Source: JBBKWQ01 sp037969115
Lineage (GTDB): Bacteria > Actinomycetota > Acidimicrobiia > Acidimicrobiales > Ilumatobacteraceae
Length of the DNA: 13,953 bases
Direction: 5' to 3'
NCBI GenBank assembly: GCA_037969115.1
Contig: JBBKWQ010000304.1
Location: forward strand, 1 to 13,953
The notes beneath the pieces were generated by a model that was not told where the DNA came from, searched no databases, and saw only the letters and a list, made by a program, of their open reading frames with translations. Positions 5,998-13,821 of this stretch are shown in pieces. A program made the position numbers and the translations under genes. The first letter of the stretch is position 1; the number at the start of each line of letters is the position of its first letter.

Positions 5998-8307
5998 ATG
6001 ACCATCACCGAGAACGTCACGTCCACGGCCGGCGGCGCCGTGCTGGGAGCACGGTTGCTCCGCAAGGAAGATCCGGCACTGCTCACCGGCGAGGGCAAGT
6101 TCACCAACGACCTGCCGGCAGCGGGTGCGCTGCACTTGGCCGTGCTCCGAAGCCCGTACGCACACGCCAAGATCAACGCGGTCGACGTGAGCGCCGCGCT
6201 CACCATGCCCGGGGTGCGCGCTGCATACTCGGGAGCCGACCTGGTCGACGCCTGGGCAGGGCCCATGCCGTGCGCGTGGCCCGTCACCGACGACATGAAG
6301 AATCCCACGCACTACCCGCTGGCGGTGTCGAAAGCCGTGTACGCGGGCGACGGCGTGGCGTGCGTGCTCGCCGACTCCGACGCCCAGGCTCGCGACGCCA
6401 TCGAGGCGATCAGTGTCGACTACGAGCCACTCGAAGCGATCATCGACCTCGAAGACTCGCTCTCCGACCGAGTGGTCATCCACGACGAGCTCGGTACGAA
6501 CAAGAGCTACACGTGGGATCTCAAAGTCGAGGAGAACGAAGGCGATGTCGACGCCGCGTTCGCCAGCGCCGCGTTCACGGTGAATGAGCGCTACGTGCAG
6601 CAGCGTCTCATCCCCTCAGCGATGGAACCCCGGGCGGTGCTCGCGATTCCCCAACCCTTCGGCGGCGACATCACGCTCTATTCCGCCACCCAGGTGCCAC
6701 ACGTCCTCAAGGTCATGACGGCACTCACGCTCGGTATCCCCGAACATCAACTCCGGGTGATCGCACCATCGGTCGGCGGCGGTTTCGGCAGCAAGCTCAA
6801 CGTGTACGCCGAGGAGTTGCTGTGTGTGGCGCTCGCCATCAAGCACGGCAAGCCGGTCCGCTGGGGCGAGGAACGGTCCGAGGCGTCGATGGCCACCATT
6901 CACGGTCGGGGGCAGATCCAGAACATCGAGCTCGCCGCCGACGCGAACGGCAAGCTCACAGCGATACGGGTCCGTCTCATCGGCGACATGGGTGGGTATC
7001 TCCAGCTCGTCGCACCGGGTGTGCCGCTCCTCGGCGCGTTCCTCTACGCGGGCGTGTACGACCTGCCGAAGGCGTACGACTTCTCGTGTACGTCGGTGTT
7101 CACCAACATGACCCCGACCGACGCGTACCGCGGCGCCGGACGACCCGAGGCCACCTACGCGATCGAGCACTCGATGGATGCGTTGGCGCGAAAGATCGGT
7201 GTCGACCCGCTCGAGCTCCGTCGTCGCAACTTCATTCCGACTGCCAGCTACCCGTACGAGGCCATGACGGGTCTCACCTACGACTCGGCCGATCATGACG
7301 GTGCCGCCACCCTCGCAGCCGAGATGGTCGGCTACGACGACCTGCGTGCCAAGCAGGCGACCCAGAACGTGCCCGGCAGCACCAAGCGCCTCGGCGTCGG
7401 TGTGTCGACCTACTTCGAGATGTGCGGTCTCGCGCCGTCTCGCGTGCTCGCGTCGTTGAACTACGGCGCAGGCGGCTGGGAAGCCGCTACCGTGCGGGTG
7501 CTGCCGACGAGCAAGATCCAGGTCGTCACCGGCACGTCCCCGCACGGCCAGGGCCACGAGACATCGTGGTCGATGATCGTCGCCGAAAAGCTCGGCGTGA
7601 GTCCGGACGACGTCGACGTCTTGCACTCCGACACGGCGATCGCACCGCTCGGGCTCGACACCTACGGTTCCCGGTCGTTGCCGGTCGGCGGCGTCGCGGT
7701 TGCGTTGGCGTGCGACAAGGTCAACGACAAGGCCATGCCGCTCGCGGCAATCGCCTTCGAGGCGTTCACGGCGCACAACCTGCCCGATGGACTCGAGCCG
7801 AATCTCGAGGCGCAGGTCAGCTACGACCCACCGAACTTCTCGTGGCCCTTCGGCACGCACATGTGTGTTGTCGAGGTCGACACCGAGACCGGCGCGATCG
7901 AGGTACTGAAATACGTGGCCATCGACGACTGCGGCGTGCAGGTCAATCCGATGATCGTCGACGGCCAGGTCCACGGCGGCGTCATCCAGGGTCTGGCACA
8001 GGCACTCTTCGAGGAGGCCGTCTACGACAATGACGGCAACCTCCAGACGACCACGTTTGCCGACTACCTCGTACCGGCAGCGAGTGACGTCCCGCCCATC
8101 ACCACGGGGCACACGGTCACGCCGTCGCCCACGAACCAGCTCGGCGTCAAGGGCGTCGGTGAAGCGGGCACGATCGGTGCAACTCCGGCCGTCATGAACG
8201 CGGTGATCGACGCGCTGTCGGGACTGGGCGTGCACGACATCGACATGCCCGCCAGCCCCGTCAAAGTTTGGAATGCAATTCAACAAGCCCAAGGAGGCTC
8301 GAAGTGA
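5998..8307 (+). CDS. coxL: Molybdenum hydroxylase large subunit, form II CoxL-like (AYRGAGR)
   Basis: This 769-residue catalytic subunit binds the molybdopterin-cytosine-dinucleotide cofactor in the cytoplasm. The N-terminal part (about 15-140) opens with GARLLRKEDPALLTGEGKF, typical of aldehyde oxidase/xanthine dehydrogenase a/b hammerhead domains. Mo-cofactor landmarks are VGGGFGSK (259-266), GQGHET (517-522) and the active-site loop KGVGEAG (718-724), where E722 is the expected catalytic base. The diagnostic loop is AYRGAGR (376-382). True form I CO dehydrogenases have AYxCSFR, whose Cys binds copper; here a Gly (G379) replaces it. This is therefore a form II protein that probably lacks the Mo-Cu centre and oxidises another aldehyde, purine or heterocyclic compound. 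Annotation pipelines are likely to call it aerobic CO dehydrogenase. Its stop overlaps the coxM start by 3 bases (GTGA). Confidence 0.93.
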   Translation: MTITENVTSTAGGAVLGARLLRKEDPALLTGEGKFTNDLPAAGALHLAVLRSPYAHAKINAVDVSAALTMPGVRAAYSGADLVDAWAGPMPCAWPVTDDMKNPTHYPLAVSKAVYAGDGVACVLADSDAQARDAIEAISVDYEPLEAIIDLEDSLSDRVVIHDELGTNKSYTWDLKVEENEGDVDAAFASAAFTVNERYVQQRLIPSAMEPRAVLAIPQPFGGDITLYSATQVPHVLKVMTALTLGIPEHQLRVIAPSVGGGFGSKLNVYAEELLCVALAIKHGKPVRWGEERSEASMATIHGRGQIQNIELAADANGKLTAIRVRLIGDMGGYLQLVAPGVPLLGAFLYAGVYDLPKAYDFSCTSVFTNMTPTDAYRGAGRPEATYAIEHSMDALARKIGVDPLELRRRNFIPTASYPYEAMTGLTYDSADHDGAATLAAEMVGYDDLRAKQATQNVPGSTKRLGVGVSTYFEMCGLAPSRVLASLNYGAGGWEAATVRVLPTSKIQVVTGTSPHGQGHETSWSMIVAEKLGVSPDDVDVLHSDTAIAPLGLDTYGSRSLPVGGVAVALACDKVNDKAMPLAAIAFEAFTAHNLPDGLEPNLEAQVSYDPPNFSWPFGTHMCVVEVDTETGAIEVLKYVAIDDCGVQVNPMIVDGQVHGGVIQGLAQALFEEAVYDNDGNLQTTTFADYLVPAASDVPPITTGHTVTPSPTNQLGVKGVGEAGTIGATPAVMNAVIDALSGLGVHDIDMPASPVKVWNAIQQAQGGSK
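8291..8297 (+). promoter_or_regulatory. Strong ribosome-binding site fixing the GTG start of coxM
   Basis: AAGGAGG lies inside the last codons of coxL, 6 bases before GTG 8304. It decides that start over an in-frame ATG at 8268, which would overlap coxL by 40 bases. Confidence 0.8.
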
Positions 8308-9128
8308 TCCCCGCAGCATTCGATTATGTTCGTGCCGGCTCAGCCGAGGAGGCCATCAGTCTCATCGGCGAGCACGGCGACGAGGCGAAGTTCCTGGCTG
8401 GTGGGCACAGCCTCTTGCCGCTGATGAAGCTTCGCCTCGCCCAGCCGACGGTACTCATCGACATCGGCCGCGTCTCCGATCTGTCATACATCCGAGATGC
8501 CGGCGACCACGTGGCCATCGGCGCCCTCACCCGCCACATGGACGTCGAGACGTCGTCCGTGTTGGGCGAGCACGTGCCGCTGCTGGCCCACGCCACCAGT
8601 CACGTCGGCGACCCGCAGGTACGCCACCGTGGAACCATCGGCGGTTCACTCGCCCACGCCGACCCGGCATCGGACCTGCCGGCCACCACACTCGCGCTCG
8701 GGGCCACGTACGTGGTGCAGGGTCCGAACGGAACGCGGGAGGTCGCTGCGAGCGACTTCTACCAGGGGTTCCTCACCTCGGTGCTCGCCGACGACGAACT
8801 GCTCACCGAGATTCGGGTGCCGAAGATGAACGGTGCCGGATGGAGCTTCCAGAAGTTCAATCGCCGAGCACAGGACTGGGCCATCGTCGGCGTCGCCGCA
8901 TGGCGGAGCGAGTCGGGCTCGGGTGTCGGCCTCTTCAACATGGGCTCCACACCGATTCTGGCCACCAGCGTGTCCGAGGCGTTGGCGAGCGGAGCGTCGG
9001 TGGCTGACGCCGCCGAACAGGCAGCTGCGGAAGCCGAGCCCCAGGCCGACCTGAATGCGTCGGTCGAGTATCGCACGCACCTCGCCAAGGTCCTCACGCG
9101 ACGCGCTCTCGAAGCCGCGTCGGCCTGA
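8304..9128 (+). CDS. coxM: Molybdenum hydroxylase medium subunit, FAD-binding (CoxM-like)
   Basis: This 274-residue flavoprotein subunit passes electrons from the [2Fe-2S] clusters to an external acceptor. It shows the two FAD-pyrophosphate motifs of the CoxM/vanillyl-alcohol-oxidase-type fold: AGGHSLLPLMKLRLAQP (32-48) and TIGGSLAHADPASDLP (111-126). A C-terminal CO-dehydrogenase flavoprotein domain follows (about 175-274, with SFQKFNRRAQDWAIVGVAA). The GTG start overlaps the coxL stop, so the two are translationally coupled. The placement after coxL gives the order S-L-M, which is usual for form II clusters; form I clusters usually run M-S-L. Length and motifs are complete. The call as medium subunit is secure. 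Confidence 0.93.
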   Translation: MIPAAFDYVRAGSAEEAISLIGEHGDEAKFLAGGHSLLPLMKLRLAQPTVLIDIGRVSDLSYIRDAGDHVAIGALTRHMDVETSSVLGEHVPLLAHATSHVGDPQVRHRGTIGGSLAHADPASDLPATTLALGATYVVQGPNGTREVAASDFYQGFLTSVLADDELLTEIRVPKMNGAGWSFQKFNRRAQDWAIVGVAAWRSESGSGVGLFNMGSTPILATSVSEALASGASVADAAEQAAAEAEPQADLNASVEYRTHLAKVLTRRALEAASA

Positions 9129-9155
9129 CCAAGCCCGCTCCGTCCGGCACGGGGT

Positions 9156-9189
9156 GTGTACGTCGCGCGACGAATTGCGCGGCGTACAC
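9156..9189. promoter_or_regulatory. 13-bp inverted repeat overlapping a possible -10 box, upstream of the FAD oxidoreductase
   Basis: GTGTACGTCGCGC (9156-9168) and GCGCGGCGTACAC (9177-9189) are inverted copies with one mismatch (a G-T wobble if in RNA), separated by 8 bases. The pair fills most of the 82-base gap between coxM and the next gene. The right arm runs into TACACT (9185-9190), a plausible actinobacterial -10 box about 20 bases before the ATG at 9211. There is no convincing -35 box and no T-run after the repeat, so an operator or an attenuating RNA hairpin fits better than an ordinary intrinsic terminator. The repeat is directly visible; its role is inferred. Confidence 0.5.
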
Positions 9190-9210
9190 TGCCCGCGCAG
9201 GTGATATGAC

Positions 9211-10638
9211 ATGACGCTCGAACCGGGCGATTTCGATCAGCGACACCTCGATGCGATCGCTGACGCTGAGCAGTTGCCGTACTGGTACGAGGACACCGAC
9301 GCCCCCGACGTGAACCCGACGCTGGTGCGGACGGAGAATTGCGATCTCTGTGTGGTCGGTGGCGGATACACGGGGCTGTGGACCGCCATCCTGGCCAAGG
9401 AACGCGACCCGTCCCGAGACGTCGTGCTCATCGACGCCCACGCCGCGGGCTCCGCCGCGAGCGGGCGCAACGGTGGTTTCATGGACGCGAGCCTCACCCA
9501 CGGCATCGGCAACGCTCAAGCACGCTGGCCCGATGAAGTCGAGATCCTCGAAGAGCTCGGCCGGCGCAACCTGAACGAGATCGAAGCGTCGATCAAGAAG
9601 TACGACATCGACTGCGACTACGAACGAACCGGCGTGATCGAAGTGGCGAATTCCACACATCCACCGTCGTATCTCGCCGAGGTCCGGGACGACTACGAAT
9701 ATCTCGTCGGCCTTGGTTACGACGTGGAATGGCTCGATGCCGAGGCGATGCAGGCGGAGATCCACTCGCCCATCTACACCGGAGGCATGTGGAGCAAGGA
9801 CACGTGCGCGATCGTCGACCCGGCACGCCTCGTGTGGGGCCTCAAGGAGGCCGCCGAGTCGTTGGGCGTCCGCATCTACGAGGACACCAAAGCAACCAGG
9901 CTCGACCGGGACGGGCTCGGCGTCAAGGTCACCACTCCGCTCGGCATCATCCGAGCGGGCAAGGTCGCACTCGGCACCAACGCCTTCAAGCCGGTGCTGA
10001 AGCGGCTCAACAACTACATCGTGCCGGTGTACGACTACTGCATGGTCACCGAGCCGCTCACCCCTGCACAGCTCGATTCGATCGGCTGGAAGAACCGCCA
10101 GGGTCTGTCGGACCTCGCGAACCAGTTCCACTACTACCGACTCACCGAAGACAACCGGATCCTCTGGGGCGGGTACGACGCCATCTACTACTGGGGTGGC
10201 AAGGTGAGGGCCGAACACGAGAGCCGTCCCGAGTCGTGGGCACGACTCAGCGAACACTTCTTCGAGACCTTCCCCCAGCTGGATGGCGTTCGATTCAGCC
10301 ACGTCTGGGGCGGCGTCATCGATACGAGCAGCCGGTTCAGCGTGTTCTTCGGGCGCGCCATGGGTGGCCGCGTCTCGTATGCGCTCGGCTACACGGGGCT
10401 CGGCGTCGCCGCATCGCGATTCGGCGGATCCGTCATGCTCGATCTCTTGCACGGCCGCCGCTCGATCGCAACGCAAACTCAGTTCGTCAAGTCGAAGCCG
10501 ATCCCGTTCCCACCCGAGCCGTTTCGATTCATCGGTATTCAGGCCACGCGTTGGTCGATGAACCAGGAGGACAAGACCGGCAAACGCAACCTCTGGCTCC
10601 GTGGCCTCGACCGCGTGGGCCTCGGCTTCGATTCGTAG
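9211..10638 (+). CDS. FAD-dependent oxidoreductase, DAO family (amine/amino-acid-oxidase-like)
   Basis: This 475-residue cytosolic flavoprotein resembles the glycine oxidase / gamma-glutamylputrescine oxidase (PuuB) branch of the DAO superfamily, which oxidises C-N bonds of amines or amino acids. A Rossmann FAD motif GGGYTG sits at 50-55, preceded by CDLCVV and followed by the second strand VVLID (71-75; D75 for the ribose) and ASGRNGGF (83-90), the typical PuuB-like segment. Near the C-terminus, ALGYTGLGVAASRFGG (391-406) is the second FAD-contacting region. About 40 residues precede the domain, including the LPYWYEDTD stretch common in this branch. A ribosome-binding site, CAGGTGA, lies about 8 bases before the ATG. 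It sits between coxM and the cox maturation genes, which is not usual, and the kinase-like gene follows after 6 bases. The substrate cannot be named from sequence. Confidence 0.85.
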   Translation: MTLEPGDFDQRHLDAIADAEQLPYWYEDTDAPDVNPTLVRTENCDLCVVGGGYTGLWTAILAKERDPSRDVVLIDAHAAGSAASGRNGGFMDASLTHGIGNAQARWPDEVEILEELGRRNLNEIEASIKKYDIDCDYERTGVIEVANSTHPPSYLAEVRDDYEYLVGLGYDVEWLDAEAMQAEIHSPIYTGGMWSKDTCAIVDPARLVWGLKEAAESLGVRIYEDTKATRLDRDGLGVKVTTPLGIIRAGKVALGTNAFKPVLKRLNNYIVPVYDYCMVTEPLTPAQLDSIGWKNRQGLSDLANQFHYYRLTEDNRILWGGYDAIYYWGGKVRAEHESRPESWARLSEHFFETFPQLDGVRFSHVWGGVIDTSSRFSVFFGRAMGGRVSYALGYTGLGVAASRFGGSVMLDLLHGRRSIATQTQFVKSKPIPFPPEPFRFIGIQATRWSMNQEDKTGKRNLWLRGLDRVGLGFDS

Positions 10639-10644
10639 ACGCTC

Positions 10645-11751
10645 GTGCGCCCCGACGATTCGGCTCATCCGGCGCGGGTTCTCCGCCACCGCAACGTGTT
10701 GGCCGAGCTCGCCGGCATCAGCGACCTCGCGCTGCGCGCCCTCATTCTCGACGCTCCCGCACTGCGCTCGGGCATCGGCGGCGAGTCGACCCTGCTCCAC
10801 ATCGACGACACACCGGTGTTCGTCAAGCGGATACCGCTCACCGAGACCGAACGCCGATCCGAGAACATCATGTCCACCGCCAACATCTTCGATCTGCCGG
10901 CGTATTGCCACTACGGCGTCGGCGGGCCGGGATTCGGTGTGTGGCGCGAGTTCGCCGCTCATGCGATCACCACGAACTGGGTGCTCACCCGCCAGTTGGA
11001 CTGTTTCCCCCTGCTCCATCACTGGCGCGTGCTCGACGGGCTCCCACCTGCTCCGACTCCCGGGGAACACCTCGACATCGACGCCACCGCAGCGTTCTGG
11101 CGCAGTACGACCGTGAGTGATCGATTGGCCGCGGTTGCCGGAGCGACGGCCAGCGTGGTGCTGTTCCTCGAATATGTCCCGCACCGGCTCGACCAGTGGC
11201 TCGATGCACAGATCGACCTCGGCAAAGAGACTCTCGACTCGGCGATCACCATGGTGCACCGCGAGCTGATCACGTACGTTCCCACGATGAACCGCCGCGG
11301 GCTGTTCCACTTCGACGCCCACTTCGGAAACATCCTCACCGACGGCCGACGGCTGGTCTTCACCGACTTCGGCCTGGCAGCCTCTCCTCGTTTCGACCTG
11401 TCCGCCGACGAGTCGACCTTCGTCGGACTCAACCACACCCACGACTCGTGCCATACCATCACTCGGCTGGTCGATTGGATCGTCGGTCGGCTCGTTTCGG
11501 GGATCGACGATGTCGAAAGCCGTGACGAATACATCCGTCGGTGCGCCGAGGGCCGACACGTCGATGAGTTGTCCGGTTCGGCCGCAACGGTCGTTCGGCG
11601 CTACGCACCGGTCGCCCAGGTGATCAACGAGTTCTATTGGACGTTGCACACCGAGGACCCGACGGTTCCGTACCCGACGGTGCAGATCGAACGGGCACTC
11701 GATGCTGCGGGGATCGGGCCGGACATGCGCCCGGCGACAGAGGTCCGGTAG
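10645..11751 (+). CDS. Protein-kinase-fold protein (Ser/Thr kinase-like)
   Basis: This 368-residue soluble protein has the core of a protein-kinase-like fold. GIGGESTLL (43-51) sits where the glycine-rich loop is expected, followed by VFVK with K61 as the ATP-binding lysine. E101 or a nearby acidic residue in VWREFAAH may be its helix-C partner. The catalytic loop is HFDAHFGN (222-229; D224, N229), and the metal-binding DFG is at 241-243 (FTDFGLA). The middle segment, SENIMSTANIFDLPAYCHYGVG (72-93), recalls a family of uncharacterised actinobacterial kinases. The HxDxxxxN loop with His at the second position resembles small-molecule (APH/choline-type) kinases as much as protein kinases. No membrane segment or sensor domain is seen. 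The GTG start, 6 bases after the previous stop, lacks a clear ribosome-binding site. Kinase fold likely; target unknown. Confidence 0.75.
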   Translation: MRPDDSAHPARVLRHRNVLAELAGISDLALRALILDAPALRSGIGGESTLLHIDDTPVFVKRIPLTETERRSENIMSTANIFDLPAYCHYGVGGPGFGVWREFAAHAITTNWVLTRQLDCFPLLHHWRVLDGLPPAPTPGEHLDIDATAAFWRSTTVSDRLAAVAGATASVVLFLEYVPHRLDQWLDAQIDLGKETLDSAITMVHRELITYVPTMNRRGLFHFDAHFGNILTDGRRLVFTDFGLAASPRFDLSADESTFVGLNHTHDSCHTITRLVDWIVGRLVSGIDDVESRDEYIRRCAEGRHVDELSGSAATVVRRYAPVAQVINEFYWTLHTEDPTVPYPTVQIERALDAAGIGPDMRPATEVR

Positions 11752-11761
11752 CGTCGCAACG

Positions 11762-12670
11762 GTGACCCCAGCCGACGTCGGAGCAGCCCTCACCCAACAC
11801 GGCTATCTCCCCGACGACGGGCTGACGACCGCTGTGTTCCTGGCGCTCGAGCTCAAGCGGCCGCTGCTGCTCGAGGGCGAAGCCGGCGTGGGCAAGACCG
11901 AACTCGCGAAAGTGCTCGCCGCATGGACCGGCGGCGAGCTGATTCGCCTCCAATGCTACGAAGGCATCGATTCCACTCAGGCGGTGTACGACTGGGACTA
12001 CGCGCGGCAACTGCTCCATCTCCGCGCCGCCGAGGCGAGCGGCGAGACCGCCGGCAAGTCGGCCGATGCGTTGGAGGCCGACCTGTATCAGGAGCGATTC
12101 CTCGTCAAACGAGCACTGCTCCGGGCCATCAGGCACACCGACGGCCCACCGCCGGTGCTGCTCATCGACGAAGTCGATCGATCCGACGACGAGTTCGAGG
12201 CATACCTGCTCGAAGTGCTCTCGGACTTCCAGATCACGGTTCCCGAACTCGGTGTGTTCCGGGCAGCCACACCACCCATCGTGATCCTCACGTCGAATCG
12301 AACACGGGACGTCCATGACGCGCTCAAACGACGCTGTCTCTACCACTGGGTGGAACACCCCTCGCTCGAACGCGAGGTCGCGATCGTCCGGCTCCGTGTG
12401 CCACAGGTGAGCGACGACCTCGCTCGGCAGGTCGCCGCCGCAGTCGAGAGCATGCGAGACCTCAACCTCTACAAACCGCCCGGCGTCGCCGAAACGATCG
12501 ACTGGGCGACCGCACTCGGACGACTCGGCGTGACCACGCTCGACGAGCACAGCGTCGCCACGACGCTCGGCACGGTGCTGAAGTACCGAGAAGACCATCA
12601 ACGCGTCCAGCAGCACGGCATCGCGTCGGTCATCAAGCACGCCTTCGAGCGCGGGGCCACACCGGGTTGA
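11762..12670 (+). CDS. coxD: MoxR-family AAA+ ATPase (CoxD-like)
   Basis: This 302-residue AAA+ ATPase is of the MoxR/CoxD type. In the CO-dehydrogenase operon of Oligotropha (now Afipia) carboxidovorans, CoxD works as a chaperone that helps finish the molybdenum active site after the apoenzyme has folded. It shows Walker A GEAGVGKT (39-46), Walker B VLLIDEVDR (132-140), sensor-1 ILTSNR (175-180) and the arginine pair in LKRRCLY (189-194). The GTG at 11762 follows the kinase-like stop by 10 bases. The frame stays open to 11702, but that extension lies inside the kinase gene. The stop overlaps the start of coxE, which fits the usual MoxR/VWA pairing. The family is secure; the maturation role is inferred from homology and position. 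Confidence 0.9.
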   Translation: MTPADVGAALTQHGYLPDDGLTTAVFLALELKRPLLLEGEAGVGKTELAKVLAAWTGGELIRLQCYEGIDSTQAVYDWDYARQLLHLRAAEASGETAGKSADALEADLYQERFLVKRALLRAIRHTDGPPPVLLIDEVDRSDDEFEAYLLEVLSDFQITVPELGVFRAATPPIVILTSNRTRDVHDALKRRCLYHWVEHPSLEREVAIVRLRVPQVSDDLARQVAAAVESMRDLNLYKPPGVAETIDWATALGRLGVTTLDEHSVATTLGTVLKYREDHQRVQQHGIASVIKHAFERGATPG

Positions 12671-13821
12671 ACACGCCGGCGAACGACATCACCGACCTCG
12701 CTGTGGCGTTCACGCGAGTGCTGCGAGGTGCCGGTCTCGACGTGCCGACCAGCGCAACGATCAGTTTCACCGAAGCGATCGACGCCGTCGGACTGGCGAA
12801 CCGAGATGTGGCGTTCTGGGCAGGTCGCGCCACGCTCGTCCGTCGGCCCGAAGACCACGAGCTGTTCGATCGGGCCTTTGCCGTGTTCTGGGAGCAGCGC
12901 ATGGGTGCCCTGGATACAGAGGACGAACCCGAGCCGTTGAAGATCACGATCGAGATCGACACCGGCGACGACGGCGCCGCTTCCGAGGATGGCAAAGGCG
13001 ATGATGCCGAAGACCCCACGATTCAACTTCGATTCAGTGCAGCCGAGGTCCTGCGCCACAAGGACTTCTCCGACTACGACGACGACGAGCTCGACCAAGC
13101 GCATACGCTCATGGCGCGATTGAAGCTCGTCGGCGAGCCGCGCACATCGCTCCGCCTCGCGGCATCACGGAAGCGCACCAGTCATCCCGACATCCGTCGC
13201 ACCGTTCGCAGCGCCATCAAGGCCGGTGGGGAGCCGATCCGGCGCCACTACCGCAAGCCGAGCAAGCGAAATCGCCGGCTGGTCCTGCTGCTCGACGTGA
13301 GCGGGTCGATGGAGCCGTACGCGAGGGCGCTGCTGCGCTTCGTGCACGCGGCCGTGGTCGGAAGGCAGAAGGTCGAGGCCTTCGCGGTCGGCACGCGGCT
13401 CACGCGCATCACGCGCCAACTGGGTTCGCGCGACCCCGACATCGCGATCCGGCAAGCGGCTGACGAGGTGGTCGACTGGAGCGGCGGCACACGCCTCGGA
13501 GAAGGACTTCGAGCCTTCAACGACATGTGGGGCCAGCGGGGGATGGCGCGGGGAGCGATCGTGGTGGTCCTCTCCGATGGTTGGGATCGTGGTGACCCCG
13601 ACGTTCTGGGCGAACAGATGCAACGGCTGCACCGTGTCGCCCACAAGGTCGTGTGGGTCAACCCACTCAAGGTCACGCCCGGCTATGCGCCGTTGGCGCG
13701 TGGCATGGCTGCGGCGCTCCCCCACATCGACGTCTTCGTCGAAGGTCACTCCATCGACGCGATGGAAGAGCTCGCCAGAGTCATCAGTGCGTCGAATCGT
13801 CCTGGCACACTGACGTCATGA
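12667..13821 (+). CDS. coxE: von Willebrand factor A domain protein (CoxE-like)
   Basis: This 384-residue protein is the partner of the MoxR ATPase. CoxE is needed with CoxD for maturation of the cox enzyme in O. carboxidovorans. The N-terminal part (11-76) has the family pattern FTRVLRGAGLDVP...FWAGRATLVRR...FDRAFAVFW. An acidic linker follows (about 82-117, many Asp and Glu), then a basic stretch (167-204). The VWA domain starts at VLLLDVSGSM, with the MIDAS metal site made of D210, S212 and S214, plus T275 in GGTRLGEGL and D304 in VLSDGWDRGD. The likely start is TTG 12667, overlapping the coxD stop by 3 bases. No later start leaves the conserved N-terminus intact. The stop overlaps the ATG of the next gene. 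All MIDAS residues are present. Confidence 0.9.
   Translation: MNTPANDITDLAVAFTRVLRGAGLDVPTSATISFTEAIDAVGLANRDVAFWAGRATLVRRPEDHELFDRAFAVFWEQRMGALDTEDEPEPLKITIEIDTGDDGAASEDGKGDDAEDPTIQLRFSAAEVLRHKDFSDYDDDELDQAHTLMARLKLVGEPRTSLRLAASRKRTSHPDIRRTVRSAIKAGGEPIRRHYRKPSKRNRRLVLLLDVSGSMEPYARALLRFVHAAVVGRQKVEAFAVGTRLTRITRQLGSRDPDIAIRQAADEVVDWSGGTRLGEGLRAFNDMWGQRGMARGAIVVVLSDGWDRGDPDVLGEQMQRLHRVAHKVVWVNPLKVTPGYAPLARGMAAALPHIDVFVEGHSIDAMEELARVISASNRPGTLTS

Noticed and set aside
5239..6483. 414-codon minus-strand frame across the FetB-like start, the divergent region and coxS
   Set aside because: It would cover two firmly identified genes and the promoter region; no domain is visible.
6616..8319. 567-codon minus-strand frame opposite coxL
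   Set aside because: It is antisense to conserved Mo-cofactor motifs and has no family signature, so it is a composition artefact.
9156..9189. Intrinsic transcription terminator after coxM
   Set aside because: The hairpin is strong but is not followed by a T-run, and the operon continues in the same direction. An operator or attenuator role fits better.
9094..11793. Very long open frame (899 codons) on the minus strand
   Set aside because: It lies opposite the well-supported FAD oxidoreductase and kinase-like genes, and its translation shows no recognisable domain. Long antisense frames are common in high-GC DNA.
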